DNA of 64,000 nt, taken from Triglochin maritima (taxonomy: Eukaryota > Streptophyta > Magnoliopsida > Alismatales > Juncaginaceae). The notes under the pieces were generated by a model that was given only the letters and a program-made list of their open reading frames with translations, ran no database searches and was not told the DNA's origin. The translations under genes and the position numbers were made by a program. The stretch lies in NCBI GenBank assembly GCA_963682175.1, contig OY821777.1, positions 3,365,501 to 3,429,500 of the forward strand, in the 5' to 3' direction. Of the stretch, positions 1 through 11,671 are shown piece by piece. Each line of letters starts with the position of its first letter. The stretch's first letter is position 1.

Positions 1-640
1 CTAATTAATATATATTTTATTTGAATTATTAATGTTTTTGGTAAATATAATTGATTTTGGAATATAATAAAAAGTTAACGGAAATAAAAGATGATGTAGA
101 TGAGAGAAATGAGTTGTGGTTAAGAGGTGAATAGTTGAAAAGAAAATTAAGTGGGTTAGGGAGAAAGAAAGCTGACGTGGATGAAAAAGAAAATTAATGT
201 GGATGAGAAAAAAAACGCGTAAACAGGTTGACTGTGATCATGGTTGCGGATGGTCTAAGAGAACTAGGGAAACTAATTATATCATAAATATTAGTGCAGT
301 CATGCTACAAAACATCCATTTACATTCTAAATATCAAACTACTTGAAATTCATAAGCATGTTATTACCTTTTTTAAAGACAAACATGACTTACGTAAAAA
401 TCCATAAAATCTAATTTGTAATGTTATAATCATGCCATATCAAATAGATCATGGCATCACGCTCTACTCGTTTTATGCTAGGCCACCATGAATCAACAGA
501 ACAAAAGAAAAATATCTTAAATATATACGTCTGGGGTTAAGGTGGTGTCTTACCATTAATTAGATTCTAGGCAAACTACCTAAGAAACTGAAAATATACA
601 TGGACTTGAAATTACCGAGTTACCTGACAAATCACAATGC
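1..640. other. Intergenic, AT-rich; possible MITE end
   Basis: No convincing coding exon is seen. Positions 60-250 have the purine-rich, GAGA-like composition and the closing motif (TTGCGGATGGTCTAAG, about 243-258) typical of many short plant inverted-repeat elements. The matching left end would lie before the window, so this is only a suggestion. The remaining bases look like ordinary AT-rich intergenic DNA. Confidence 0.25.
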
Positions 641-2490
641 CTATAGGCCTTGTTCCTGTTGCTTGGTTGCAGACCTCGCCAACCTATGCCGTATACATAA
701 AGACAGGAGGAGCATCAAATGCACTGGAAGAAGCGCAAGAGAACCTTACAGTATTTCGAGATGCATTGGAGGGTAGGAAGTTATTTGGTGGAGAATGAAT
801 CGGAATCGACGAGGTAGCCGTAGCAGCGGTATGCTGAGATACTTTATTGAATTAGCCTGATAAACCAAGAAGAGCTTCCCCTGGTAAGGAAGTGTTTCTG
901 TGATTTTTTGGCCCTGGAAGTGGAGATGGAAACGTTCGTTACCTGATTATGACAGATGCTGCCTGGAACTGAACAGAAAACATAGAAAGGGCATGGCTGC
1001 TGGCCTGTGGGGTAGGAATAATAGATATGAGAACATTGAAACTGTTCGGAAATGATTGAATGATATAAAAAATAAAGGTATGACCGAATGTCATAATCAG
1101 ATCGAGTGTTGCATACTTGTCACAGCAATAAATTAAGAATGTTATCCTTAAAAATTCTATGTATCTACATTAACTAATTCAAGTTTCACAATTAATAAAA
1201 TATCCTGAGATGAATAAAACCCGATTTTTTTCCAAATTTTAATAGTGCCTTACTATGAACTTGCTCTACAATTTTTATTTTTTTTGGGCATAAATGCACC
1301 ATACTTGAAAATCGGAAATAATTTAGCAGCTAGAGTAATATTCCTTGGAATCATCCATGGATGTGCGAATTACCATTCTGAATCAACTGAGTACTACTTT
1401 TTAAAAAAGGATTCGTTAAACTCTCTTGTTTCATGAATTACGATATTGATCATGAGCCCAACTCAAAACAATTCCAAAGAAACCAGGACTTATTCCGAAG
1501 GAAACAGATCTCACGGGACTTCTCAAAGTCACCCACATTTGATGATCAAATAACATGCAAAGCTCCCATCACAAAAAATCAGCATCTTCATTCATCCAAC
1601 AGACCAACACCTACTTTCCCAATCCTCGAGCCTCATCCAGAATCTCCCACTTCTAATACTTGGGCAGCTTGCTCAGCAAGAACCATTGACTCTTCTTCCA
1701 TACCATTTTCGTCCCTTTCCATCATCCTAAGCAGTCCTCACAAGTAGTTGAGCATGAATACGCATCCAAAGCGGTGTATTGTACAAAAGCAAACTCATTG
1801 CATTAGTGAAGAACCTTCACATACTTTCTTGCATCCTTAAGCATAGACTGTTGCTAAAAATGTTCCGCAATAGCCATTACTACTGTAGAAGGTGGCCTCC
1901 AGTGGCAGTGATTTAATATCGAAAATCCTCAAGCACAAACTGTTTCTCAAAGATGAGGTTGTTATCATCCATAAATTCAAAAACTACACTTCCGTAAAGC
2001 CATAACTTCACAACTAGGTTTTGTCACAGTTTCCACTTTCCAGGTTCTTCAACCAGAAGACAAAAACCTCTACATCTTTTTAGGCTTTAATCCTCGCATT
2101 TCAGTATATTTCAAGTCCAGAGAAAACATTGCGAACTAAAAAGGAAAAGAAAATAAACATATAAACCTCCAACCGATCCGTCTCAACACCGGCGCCATCA
2201 CCTTAATTTCCTCCTTCCCGAATCCATCGTCTGGGAAACGGAACCCCAGAAGAGTAGCGTCCTAAGATTGCCTACGACTTGAGGCGATGAGTGGAGGAGA
2301 AGTAGAAGAAGAGTGAAGTCGTTCGTTCTTCTTCTCGCCGCCATTTCGCCGACGGAACGAAACCAGTGCTCGCGCGACGCCGGCGAGTTTTTCTTTTTTC
2401 CTTTGTCGGATGACACCCGGATACCGAAAATTCGGAGCCTTATTCGGATCCACAACCTTTGTCTAATTGTCTTCGGATCTTTTTGCACGA
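640..2490 (-). other. Possible spliced gene or gene relic, unrecognised
   Basis: This stretch is less AT-rich than its surroundings, and minus-strand reading shows several short coding-like pieces. They include a GC-rich segment at about 2190-2480 with an ATG near 2228, a piece near 1630-1740 reading MERDENGMEEES in one frame, and a Ser/Pro-rich piece near 710-860. Plausible GT/AG dinucleotides lie between them, but no combination gives a protein family I recognise and each piece ends in stops within about 60 codons. It could be the 5' part of a real minus-strand gene, a pseudogene or chance. Transcript evidence would decide. I cannot support exact exons. Confidence 0.2.
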
Positions 2491-2832
2491 GTAGCCGTAA
2501 ATATTGCGTTTAGTGAAGATATTCACGGTTAGAAATGTTTCAAATGCTCTATATTTCCTTCATTTTTCTGGTATATCGAATAAAATGTCAATGGAACAAT
2601 TTTTTTAACAAATTCAGAAAAAATGTTACTAGAATTACAGATATTTATGCTAGCTATCTGAACATAAATGTAGTCTACCTACATTGAATGGTTCACCACC
2701 TTCACCCTTAGAAATTGTAATCCGTTATAACAAGCTATGAGTGTGATTGGTTGTGCTTTTACGAAAGAAAGTGTTCTTTTACGAAAGATGAGCATCACCG
2801 TTTCGTGACTCAACATGAGTGATTTTTGTTGC

Positions 2833-3240
2833 GATTCGGTTAACCGAATCCTTCCCGGTTGACTGTGGGAACACTTCTTCGTGCGGCTCGGTAGGCTGCG
2901 AGAACGTTTCTTCCACGAACTAACTAATTCTCCAACAACCCCACGGTCGACCGAGAACCCCTCGGTGAACCGTGCCAATTTGGACAAGCACTTTTAGATT
3001 CTCGGAATACACAAAAATCGCTCCAACGGTTTACCGAACCCGTTGTTCCGAAGTGTCTATTACTCTTCTGACGGTAGACGGAATTCAATTCGGTCGTCCG
3101 ATCCCAGCTGCACCTGAAGTGTTTGGAATTTTCGGTTCGGTGGACCGAATCCAATTCGGTAGACCGAACCTTTCTTCGCCAAAATTCCTAGGTTGTGGAT
3201 CGGTAGACCGGATCCCATCCGGTCGACCGAATCTTCCTGG
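2833..3240. repeat. Cluster of CGGTnnACCG quasi-palindromes (LTR fragment)
   Basis: About ten imperfect 10-12 bp palindromes of the form TCGGTNNACCGA are spaced 15-50 bp apart, for example TCGGTTAACCGAA near 2836, ACGGTCGACCGA near 2942, CGGTGGACCGAATC near 3140 and CGGTAGACCGAACC near 3158. The same motif class recurs at 14.7, 16.9, 46.4 and 50.6 kb. In the last of these it lies inside an LTR of Sirevirus type, so this cluster is best read as a decayed fragment of such an LTR. No LTR ends or target duplication could be found here. Confidence 0.55.
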
Positions 3241-3299
3241 ATTTGCTTCCTTGACAAATATAGACCAATATTCAACGTCACCATCCCACGTCCAATAAC

Positions 3300-4285
3300 A
3301 TTGGATGGCTGAAACCATCCAAAACTTTTTTTTATTTTAAAAAGATAAAAGGCATCTGAAGCTGCTAAATTTACTAAGAAGGTGGTTGGATTTTTTAGTT
3401 TTTGCCACACATGATGCGCTAGGTGCTATTCTATATATTTATTTCTCGGTATCAAAATATGTCCAGATATTAATACTGTATTGCATCAGCATAAAACATC
3501 CTCCACGGGGTGAAGGAGAAACTTGCCATGTGATCTGATGATACCATATACTGATGGAAAGAAAAAGGTCATGTAATCAACCAATTAACGTTTAACCCAC
3601 AGAAAAGATCGAAGGGAAACCTAAGAACAATCGAAACGTTTTGTATCAGGCTACATCTACACTAATGTCACATCCAATTGCTGTTAATTAAGTTTTATTT
3701 TACTGTGGTTCAAAATCACACATAATTTATTTTCTCCGCAAGTTTTAACACAATTAATTTATGATGATATTTAATTAGGTGTAATATTTGCAAGGAACGC
3801 TGAAGCAATATTAATCCATCACTTTTTCATTACAAAAGTAATAATGCACGCTGCATTTTCGATATCGATCGTCAAAGAGGCCACTTTTTCCCAGAGGGGC
3901 GGGCGTCCAACCTAACCCCCATCACAGCAAAAACGTGTGAGTTGGGTTGGGGCACGTGTCTTTTAGATTTTTTTCTGGAAGTATGTTTTTTATTTGTTTA
4001 TATTTTAGAATAAATAATTTTTTATTCAGTATTGATTTTCAAACCACGTGGAAGCAAGAAAAAATTGAAAGCATATAAAATTTCGGACTCTTTTAAAGAT
4101 ATATTAAACGTAAGACATGTCTTAAATCAATACTGTCAAAACAAACACACCGCACCAACCAGACACAGAATTACATAATAATAAAAAACACAACTACAGA
4201 CTCCTCCAACCATAATTAAGTTAAACATCAAAAAACATAAAACACATCTCATCAACCCATGCATTGCCTCCACCCTGGCTCAAGC
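3300..4285. other. Intergenic; nothing coding recognised
   Basis: AT-rich sequence 3' of the phytocyanin gene. A short hairpin (TTGGATGG...CCATCCAA) sits at 3301-3322. No splice-supported open frame or transposon terminus was recognised. Confidence 0.4.
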
Positions 4286-5480
4286 TCACATAAGTGTCAA
4301 CTTAACCAACACAACTCCGGTAACCAACCCAGCCACGACCGGTGAATTCACCGTAGAAAACGACGGTATGGTGGTGGATCCTCTCGGAGTTGAACCGGAG
4401 GATGAGCCGGCCTGAACGGGCACGGCAACCTTCATTCCGCCGGAGCAATGGCCGGGGACGGTGCAAATGAAGTAGTGGGTGCCGGCTGTGCTGAGTTTGA
4501 CGGTGGTGGTGCCGCTGGCGTCGGCGTTGGCTCCGCCGGAGCAGCTGGAGTAGTCGCTTGAACTCCCCTCCGCCACGGTGTGGGCCCCACCGGCATAGTT
4601 GAACACTAGTGATACCACAAATTATTAAGAAATATTTGTGAGTTTGTGTCCCAACTCCCAACCCCTCTTTTAGGCTCATTATGTGGGTGACATTAATCAG
4701 CCTTGTAACTTAAATTAATATTAAAACCTTAAAAAAAATTATGGTCAGGTTAATTTCTTGAATATAAATTAAACTTCAGTACCAATAAATCTACAATCTT
4801 ATACAATTCACTAATATACGGATAAGTTTTCACAAGTGGTGAAAAAATAAACTCGTAGAGTAAATGCCATAGATCAATTTTGTGCTAGTGTCCGAACTCC
4901 AAACTGGATATGTTGTGCGTGTGATTAATTGACAATACAATACATGCATATCTTATTTCCTAGAATTAATTCTACCACCATCTAATCAATTTTAAGGGTA
5001 CATTTGGATGCCCCAAAAATGCATCCAGTTTTTTTTCCCGAAACCGGTTTCGGCCGTCATCCAAACATGATTATCTGGGTTGGGCTTTTGAAAAAATCCA
5101 ACAGAGTTTTTCGTATTTAACCCTGGTTCTTAAAAGTTGGAAAATGCTATCTTTTCATGAGCTTTTCCGTGGTCCCCATCCCAATTCGTTAATGTTCGGA
5201 CCTGGTTTGGTTGTCATATTACAAGTTTCCTAAGAAGTTATTTCAAAGATAAATATCTACCAGGACTAATCCGACTATTCGCTATTATACATCTATTCAA
5301 ATATGAAAAATACGAAAATGACTTACCAAGGCTATCGCCGACGCGGAAGGTTTTGCCAGAGACCCAACTATCGTAGTCAACACCTGTAGTCCACCCACTC
5401 TTGTCGCCGACGGTGTAAACCGTGGCGGCGCTCCGGTAAGCTAAACACAACAGGAGTATCACCACCAAAGTTGCACCCAT
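4286..5480 (-). CDS. Phytocyanin (uclacyanin-like blue copper protein)
   Basis: Two exons on the minus strand, 5327-5480 and 4286-4605, joined across a 721-bp GT-AG intron (donor CTTG|GTAAGT, acceptor CTAG|TGTTC, phase 1), give a 157-residue protein. It starts with a hydrophobic signal peptide (about 1-19), followed by a plastocyanin-like domain. The type I copper ligands are visible as His60 (GGAHTV), Cys99 (FICTVPGHC), His104 and axial Met109. The phytocyanin disulfide is Cys73-Cys105. A Met axial ligand indicates a uclacyanin- or plantacyanin-type protein rather than a stellacyanin, which has Gln. A short Ser/Thr/Pro-rich linker and a hydrophobic C-terminus ([19 protein letters not shown]) look like a GPI-anchor signal, so the likely location is the outer plasma membrane or apoplast. 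The intron is in the family's usual place, just before the VFNY strand. The role is presumably electron transfer; the partner is unknown. Confidence 0.93.
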
Positions 5481-5582
5481 TGAGAGGAACGAGAAAAAAA
5501 GAGGAAAAAAACGGAGAGGACAAAGAAAAGATAATTGGTTTTGTACGTTAGTAGTGAGTGGTATGTGAGGAGTACTGTGGTG

Positions 5583-5592
5583 CTTTATATAG
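5583..5592 (-). promoter_or_regulatory. Probable TATA box of the phytocyanin gene
   Basis: CTATATAAAG on the minus strand lies about 103 bp upstream of the phytocyanin ATG (5480). This is a normal plant spacing, leaving a 5' leader of roughly 70 bp. The purine-rich leader (GGAAAAAAACGG-like) lies between. Confidence 0.55.
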
Positions 5593-5599
5593 TGGTAAG

Positions 5600-7731
5600 A
5601 AGAAAGAACTAAGAAGAGAAACTATTGGAGTTGTTTGAGTTGATGGGGTCTGCGTTCTCTTCTCCACCTAATAATATGCTTCGTATAGCATCATTTTTGT
5701 GTTTATTTCTTCATTGAGATTCTTTTGCTATAATTCTTCTAGATTAGTTGTTGAAATTTTTTAGTAGGGTAAAGTTTACTTTGCCGCATTGGGGTTATGG
5801 AGTCATTTTCAGAAATTATTTACCTTATTGCCATTTACAAAAAGCCCCAGATAGTGGACTAACCAAAGGTCCTTTATCTTATTTCGATATGTAAACATTA
5901 ATATGTATTATGAATATCGGCGATAACTTATTTTTTTCGATTTAGCTTCATTTTCATGAACCCTTTTAAATTTAGATTAATTTATTCCATCCTCTTTACC
6001 CTTCAGTGGTTTCACTTAACTTGGAAAAATTGAATTTGCCGTAATCGATGTCTTTTACTAGTGAGCATGTAATGGTGCGTTAATCACTTAAAACATAAGT
6101 TCATACAAAACATCAAAAGACAAACTAAAAATTCGATCCAAATCAATCAAATTAAGCGACTTTAGTGAATATTACATTAAACTAAATCAATTAAAAAATG
6201 AAGCGTATCTAGTTTTAGTAGCTGATACTTTAAGATTATTAAGATAATGTAAGAAAATCTACCCACTTCGAGTTGTTCCATACTGAGTCCCTACCAAAGT
6301 ATTAATTCCCCAAACATGTTTTGCATGGAAAAGTGGAAAACTAAGAGAATCCAATTAGAACGCGTAGAAACAATAAGAAAGTGTGCGTCGTTTCCACGAA
6401 ATTCTTTGGTCCATCGATATCTACACAGCCTGCTGCTGCCACCAAACGCCCAGCTCTGTTTGTTTGAATTCACCTAACAAAGGTGATGGTCTAACTAGGT
6501 CGTGATTTGAGAAGAACATGTCTACAAAAGTTGATGCTAATGTTGATGTGAAATGGAGACGATTGGGCACAGGTGGAATTGGGTCACCTTTTTCCTGAAC
6601 ATGTTCTGGTTTTGTATTGTGTTCCTTGCTTGGTCTATAAGCATTCTAGCTATATCCTATATGTATTGGTGGTTATGTAGTCCTTGCAGTCAAGACGTGG
6701 TACTGACATGTTGCTTAATACCGTGGTTGAGTTTGTCACGTTGTTTTGATATTGAAGTTTGTTGTAATGTTGGGAAGTTGGTAGGTTACCTACCAAGAGG
6801 AAAAATAACTTACAAGTGGTAAGGTCGAAGAGAAGACGTGAGTACAAGTTTTCGATCCTACTAATAAACTTCTAGGAGGCCACCGTGAATGAGAAAATTT
6901 TAACGGCTTTGTAAATTGTAACTTGTGAGTTGTGACGTTTAAATATTTCTTGAGATTACACTAATTTGACCGGTTAGTTGTTGGTCATCAATGTTTGGAC
7001 TCGTCAAAGATGCTTAAACTGTACCGACGTGGGCTACATGAATTTGGAGAATCAAGAGTGGATATTAAATCACAGCAGTCGCAGTCACATTCACTGATTC
7101 ACATGTTTCATGTTTGGGATTTAAAATTGAGTAGATAAACTCAAAAAAATAAATTAGCACTAGTGTGCAATGACAAATGCCAAAAAAAATAAAATCCTTC
7201 TCCACACGCGTATCTCACTTCTGCTTAAGGGCAACACCAGCGCTCTGTTTTTATTTTATTTTATTAGAATTTAGAAGACATCATTTATTTACATAACAGT
7301 AAGTTCAAAACGATTGTGTACTTGAGAACTTCACAAACCATTATTGTTTTTTAAAGAAATTGAAGAGGAGTCAACCCCAGAAAAAGTTGTCCATCTCAGT
7401 AGTTATGGTGTTATATTCATCAAACTAAGTTCTAGCGTAACCATATTTGCTACCCGAAGTTAACGTGACTACCCAACCTACATACATAATCATGAATATT
7501 CAATCTTCTAGTCGTTTTCACCAGTAAAGACGAACAATTTCTACCAAGGATCGCTTAAACTATTGGTTTAGTATGATAACAGGGTCTAAATTTCTGAGAA
7601 ACATGTTTTCTTCTGTCTGGTAATAAGTTCTGCATGTTGTATCTGAAATGGATTTCTCTTGGCAGGAAGATTATGTACAGTAAGAGAGTATTTTTCATCA
7701 CAGTAATTACTATCGATTCACAACCAAATTC
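5600..7731. other. Intergenic; no gene recognised
   Basis: AT-rich DNA between the phytocyanin promoter and the 3' end of the next minus-strand gene. Open frames here (for example around 6290-6470 and 6553-6822) are short, overlap on both strands and lack family features or codon structure. No transposon end with a target duplication was noticed. Confidence 0.4.
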
Positions 7732-9999
7732 CTAATTAAGTTTTTGAGCATTATCCTTCTTTCCCTTCTCAGAAGTGGGCTCTATCAGGCCTTCCACTTC
7801 TTCCGTTATTTCATCCACCTGCATTTCATGAAAATAAATCGACTAGTATGAGTTGTTATGATTTATGTAAACTAAGTATAATTAGTATTGCCTCTGTAGG
7901 CTGGTTTTCAGTCTTTGAAAATCTTGATAACAGTTCTATTTTGTAACACTTATCCAATCTGCCTCTTCTAACCAGCAAAACCTCATCTTTTCCAAATCCA
8001 CTCAACACATTATAAAATAAATTTAACCTAAACTAGTATCTTAAGAGCATAAATGGAAAATCAGTACAAATTAACATAAAACAAACAGGTAAATATAACA
8101 CAACATCAGATATTAGTTAACATGCGAGGGCAAACGGGGGAAATGTCATGAAGTCATTTGGAAAGAGATGGTAGCAATAACTTTAGTCATTGCCAAAATT
8201 GTTTATTTTATTAGAATTTTGAGGTGAGTGAAATTCAAGAATCACCAAAGTTTTTCTTATAAAGAATATGCAGTAGTTACAAGATTTGGATTCATAGTAC
8301 TAAAAGTCAAGACGTGTAGATTCGTAGAAGCCAAACATAAGAAGTGACCAAACAACCTCTGTTATTAACTTTCTACGCAATATGATGTAAAATTGGTTAA
8401 ACTTAAGTTTTGGTTATATACAAATTGATGAGATCATGCACATCCATGCAGAGTTTCACGGAGTCGAACTAGTGATATTTTCTTCTGAACTTTACTGAGA
8501 TTCATCTTAACTAATTTATTATATCATTGTTGATTATAGCTAATTATACACATTGGATCCTTTAAGAATTAACAAGAACAAAGTAACTCAATTATGAAAT
8601 CAAGAGGGGTGATCAGCTTCGATGTACAACCAAATGCAATGAACAAAATAAGCAATAACTAACTAATTACCTTGTGCATGATGTCCTTGGCAACTTCAGT
8701 CTCCTTCACCACCTCTTCAGATATGTGCTCCACAAACTCAATGACCGCCTTCAGCTTCCCATCATCCGGTAGCTTCTCAGCCACCTCTTCAGACGCCTTC
8801 TCCACCGCCTCTGCAACTGACTCCACCACGTCGGCCGCGGTCTCCATAACATCTACTACTACCTCCACCTCATCTGCCAAAACCAAAAACATTACCCCGA
8901 AGCATTATTTTTAACATACCAGTTAATAGACTTAGGCCTATAACATAGATATTAGGGAATTTAGCTTTATTCAGCTTGGATTGCTTGCCTTCTATTTCTT
9001 TTAGTTTCTTCCATCTTTTGCTCCACAGGTGCACCAACAAGACCAAGACAGACCCAAAAAACAACTTTATCCTGCATCAATTTCTTTATTATAGTGACTA
9101 TCAAAATTATATTATTATGAAAAAATTGGAGAAAATGTTTTTAATAAATTTTGTGAAAGGCATATTTATGCTAAAAAGATCCACTAAATAATTTAGCTTC
9201 ACTTTGAAGATTTTACATTTTAACAAACTATCCCATAAAATGTTTGAGACTTTAAATTAACATACAGAAGTATGCTTGTTTTGTCTTGGCAATTCAACAA
9301 AAAACCCTTCAAACCATGAAGATGGTCATGATTTGACCTATGTTCTTGAAAACAAATGAGAACAACCAGAACCAATATCTGAAGATGGTCACATATAGCC
9401 AACCATAACCAATATCTATAGAACAAAATGCTAATCTTTCCTGATAATTACATGTAAAATACTTTTGAAACCAACTTGTTATTCTCGTAACCCATCAATA
9501 CATTTAATCAAGTAATGACATGAGGTTTTTTAATAAATTTCGAAATTGACTATGTAAAAAGGCCTCTAGTAGCCTTGTTTGGTCTACTATTACAGTGGTA
9601 CAAAAGAAAATTACTAGAGAGATGCATGCTTATTACGCTTACCAGTGGGTGAAAGGAGAACCTTCATTTGGATCCGGAGGTGGCGATGGTGAACTAATCT
9701 CTCTAGTACAACAATATCAAACGACAATAGGTCAGGGAAAACCAATGGGATATCAATAAGAAAAAGAGCAATTAGATAGCATCAACTAATTTACACCTTC
9801 TGCTGAAATGAACTCTTCTACTGGCATTGAAAGAATAATATGTCATGCGAGGAGACATATTACGGAACTCCTGCACTCTTTCAATCCTCAACTTCTCCGG
9901 CAAGCATGGAGCAGTGGAATTGGAAAAGCCAGTTTCGCATCGGTCAATAAGGTTGGCATTGTGGGCACAGTAACGAGTCAACATTCTCCGGAAAAACAT
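7732..9999 (-). CDS. Uncharacterised plastid-predicted membrane protein, paralogue 1
   Basis: Five minus-strand exons (9797-9999, 9643-9702, 8989-9071, 8671-8873, 7732-7818; intron phases 2, 2, 1, 0) encode 211 residues. Residues 1-70 are Arg/Ser-rich with few acidic residues and resemble an organellar transit peptide. A Pro-rich linker (SPSPPPDPNEGSPF) precedes one hydrophobic segment (about 89-104), then an amphipathic acidic helical domain with Val/Glu repeats and the core EKLPDDGKLKAVIEFVEH. This arrangement matches a plant-specific uncharacterised family; I know no assigned function and give no symbol. An in-frame stop lies just upstream of the ATG, so the start is well placed. Intron 3 has a GC donor (GAAG|GCAAGC), supported by the equivalent GT junction in the neighbouring paralogue. 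The C-terminal exon is Lys/Glu-rich. Confidence 0.75.
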
Positions 10000-11671
10000 G
10001 AATTCGATAGCAAATTAAGTTGGTAAATAAGATGTTATGTTTGCATCTCAGAAGAGAGTTTATAGTTGGGATTTGCTTTTGCTGGTGATTTAATATTTTT
10101 GCAGAAACGTGTGTCTATTGTGTTGCTTGCAAAATGAGAGTTTTGGTTTGAAGGATTGGTTTATTGTGTTGTAAATGTTACAAGGAAAAGCAGCTTTGGC
10201 ATGGCAGATGGCGTGTGGGAGTAGTGCAATAGGTTTGAGGTGAATGGTAGGTGGTTTGATGTGTTTGAAAGTTCTGAGTGGTGTTTGTGTTTGGTTCCTG
10301 CAACTTACCAAGGTTTGCAAGTTTTGAGGTTCAATTAGGATATTTTTGGATGTCCTTGTCATCAGAGTCAGTTTGAAGCGTACTTAATCCTCTTCTTCAT
10401 AAATAAAGTTATCTGCTTTTTATATTTAATTTGAATTCCTTTCTGAATATGTATATGGGTGTAAATTTTCAAAGTGGTTCAGAAGATAACATCGATTATT
10501 TTTCACTGAAACTGTTCTCACTCAAATGCGCATGCAGTACACGCCTATGCTTGTCCATGTCATAACGATCTAAATTCCTAAACAAAATCCATGCTAACTA
10601 ATTCAACTCACTTCAACTTAATTAGAGGATAAAATCTTTGTTGAGGCCAGAGTCAAAACTCAACCAATTAATCTAAACTTTAGTCGGCAGTCCAACTTAT
10701 TTATTGTATGTCCATACAAATTATAATGTTTGTATTCAAAAACATAGAAAAATTAATCTAGGAAACAGAGAATTGTTCATTTCATACAGAAAAAAAACAT
10801 GCCAAAATTGAGTTATTGTAAATAGTTCTGAATGACGTTTGTGGAATCAAGTTCAACTTAACAAGGTTTATACGGGCCAAGAACTGCATAACATTGCAAG
10901 AGTAAACTAAAAAATTAATAGATTGAGACTAAACCCCAAGTACAAAACATGATCAAGATACCGTCCCTGAGTTGTTATTGACTCGTAGTAGGTTTTTGCT
11001 TTAACTGAGAAAAAAAAGATAGTAAACACTTTTTTAATGAAAATCCAGAAGAAGAAAACTGATAAGTCCCCATGTTAATCTGTCAGACAAGATTCACTTG
11101 TGAAATCATGTAGAATAACATAATCGGATAGTAGAATGAACCTAAGGTTTGAACTTTGTGAAATTATGTAGATCAACAATCTCAATAAAAAAAATCAAGT
11201 ATTTAGGCTAGGACTGAATGAATAAAACCCATGTTGTAGTTCCATTAATCAGCTCAAACGAAATCATGCCAAGGACTTCAAGGCTGCAAGATGTAGATTG
11301 TCGGAATTTACATTTTTTTTGCAAAACCAGCCTGACAGAGTGACGTTAAACACTGTATACATTCATCCTTGGTTGGTTAATGGATTACTGATCCACAACT
11401 CAAACGAAATTAGCAATCCAGCATCAACAGGCAACAGCATTAACAGAAGATACTATTTATTAACACCATTCATCATATCCTTCAATACATAATTAAATAT
11501 TCATTGATTATGAAAAGGCGCATGATGAAAAAGACTACATTTTCACAACAGAGCTCACCATCAAATTGGACTTTTAAACATGTTTAAAAGAAAAGAGATT
11601 GAACACTGAAGCACACCTTTATAGTTGCATTCACTATGTACAGACCCAATGACATTGCGATTAATTTCCCA
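10000..11671. other. Spacer between the tandem paralogues
   Basis: No second gene was recognised. The minus-strand open frame at 10090-10362 (90 codons) lies directly upstream of paralogue 1 and is basic and Ser/Thr/Pro-containing, but there is no donor site joining it to exon 1 and exon 1 has its own upstream stop. It is therefore probably leader or promoter DNA. The rest is AT-rich. Confidence 0.4.

Noticed and set aside
4302..4679. Arg/His-rich minus-strand frame over the phytocyanin exon
   Set aside because: An out-of-frame reading of exon 2; copper ligands and splice phase support the other frame.
8672..8914. Plus-strand Ser/Thr-rich open frame of 80 codons
   Set aside because: It is the antisense of exon 4 of paralogue 1; the Ser/Thr richness is the complement of Glu/Val codons.
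10090..10362. Extra 5' exon for paralogue 1
   Set aside because: There is no donor site that joins it in phase, and exon 1 has an in-frame stop just before its ATG.
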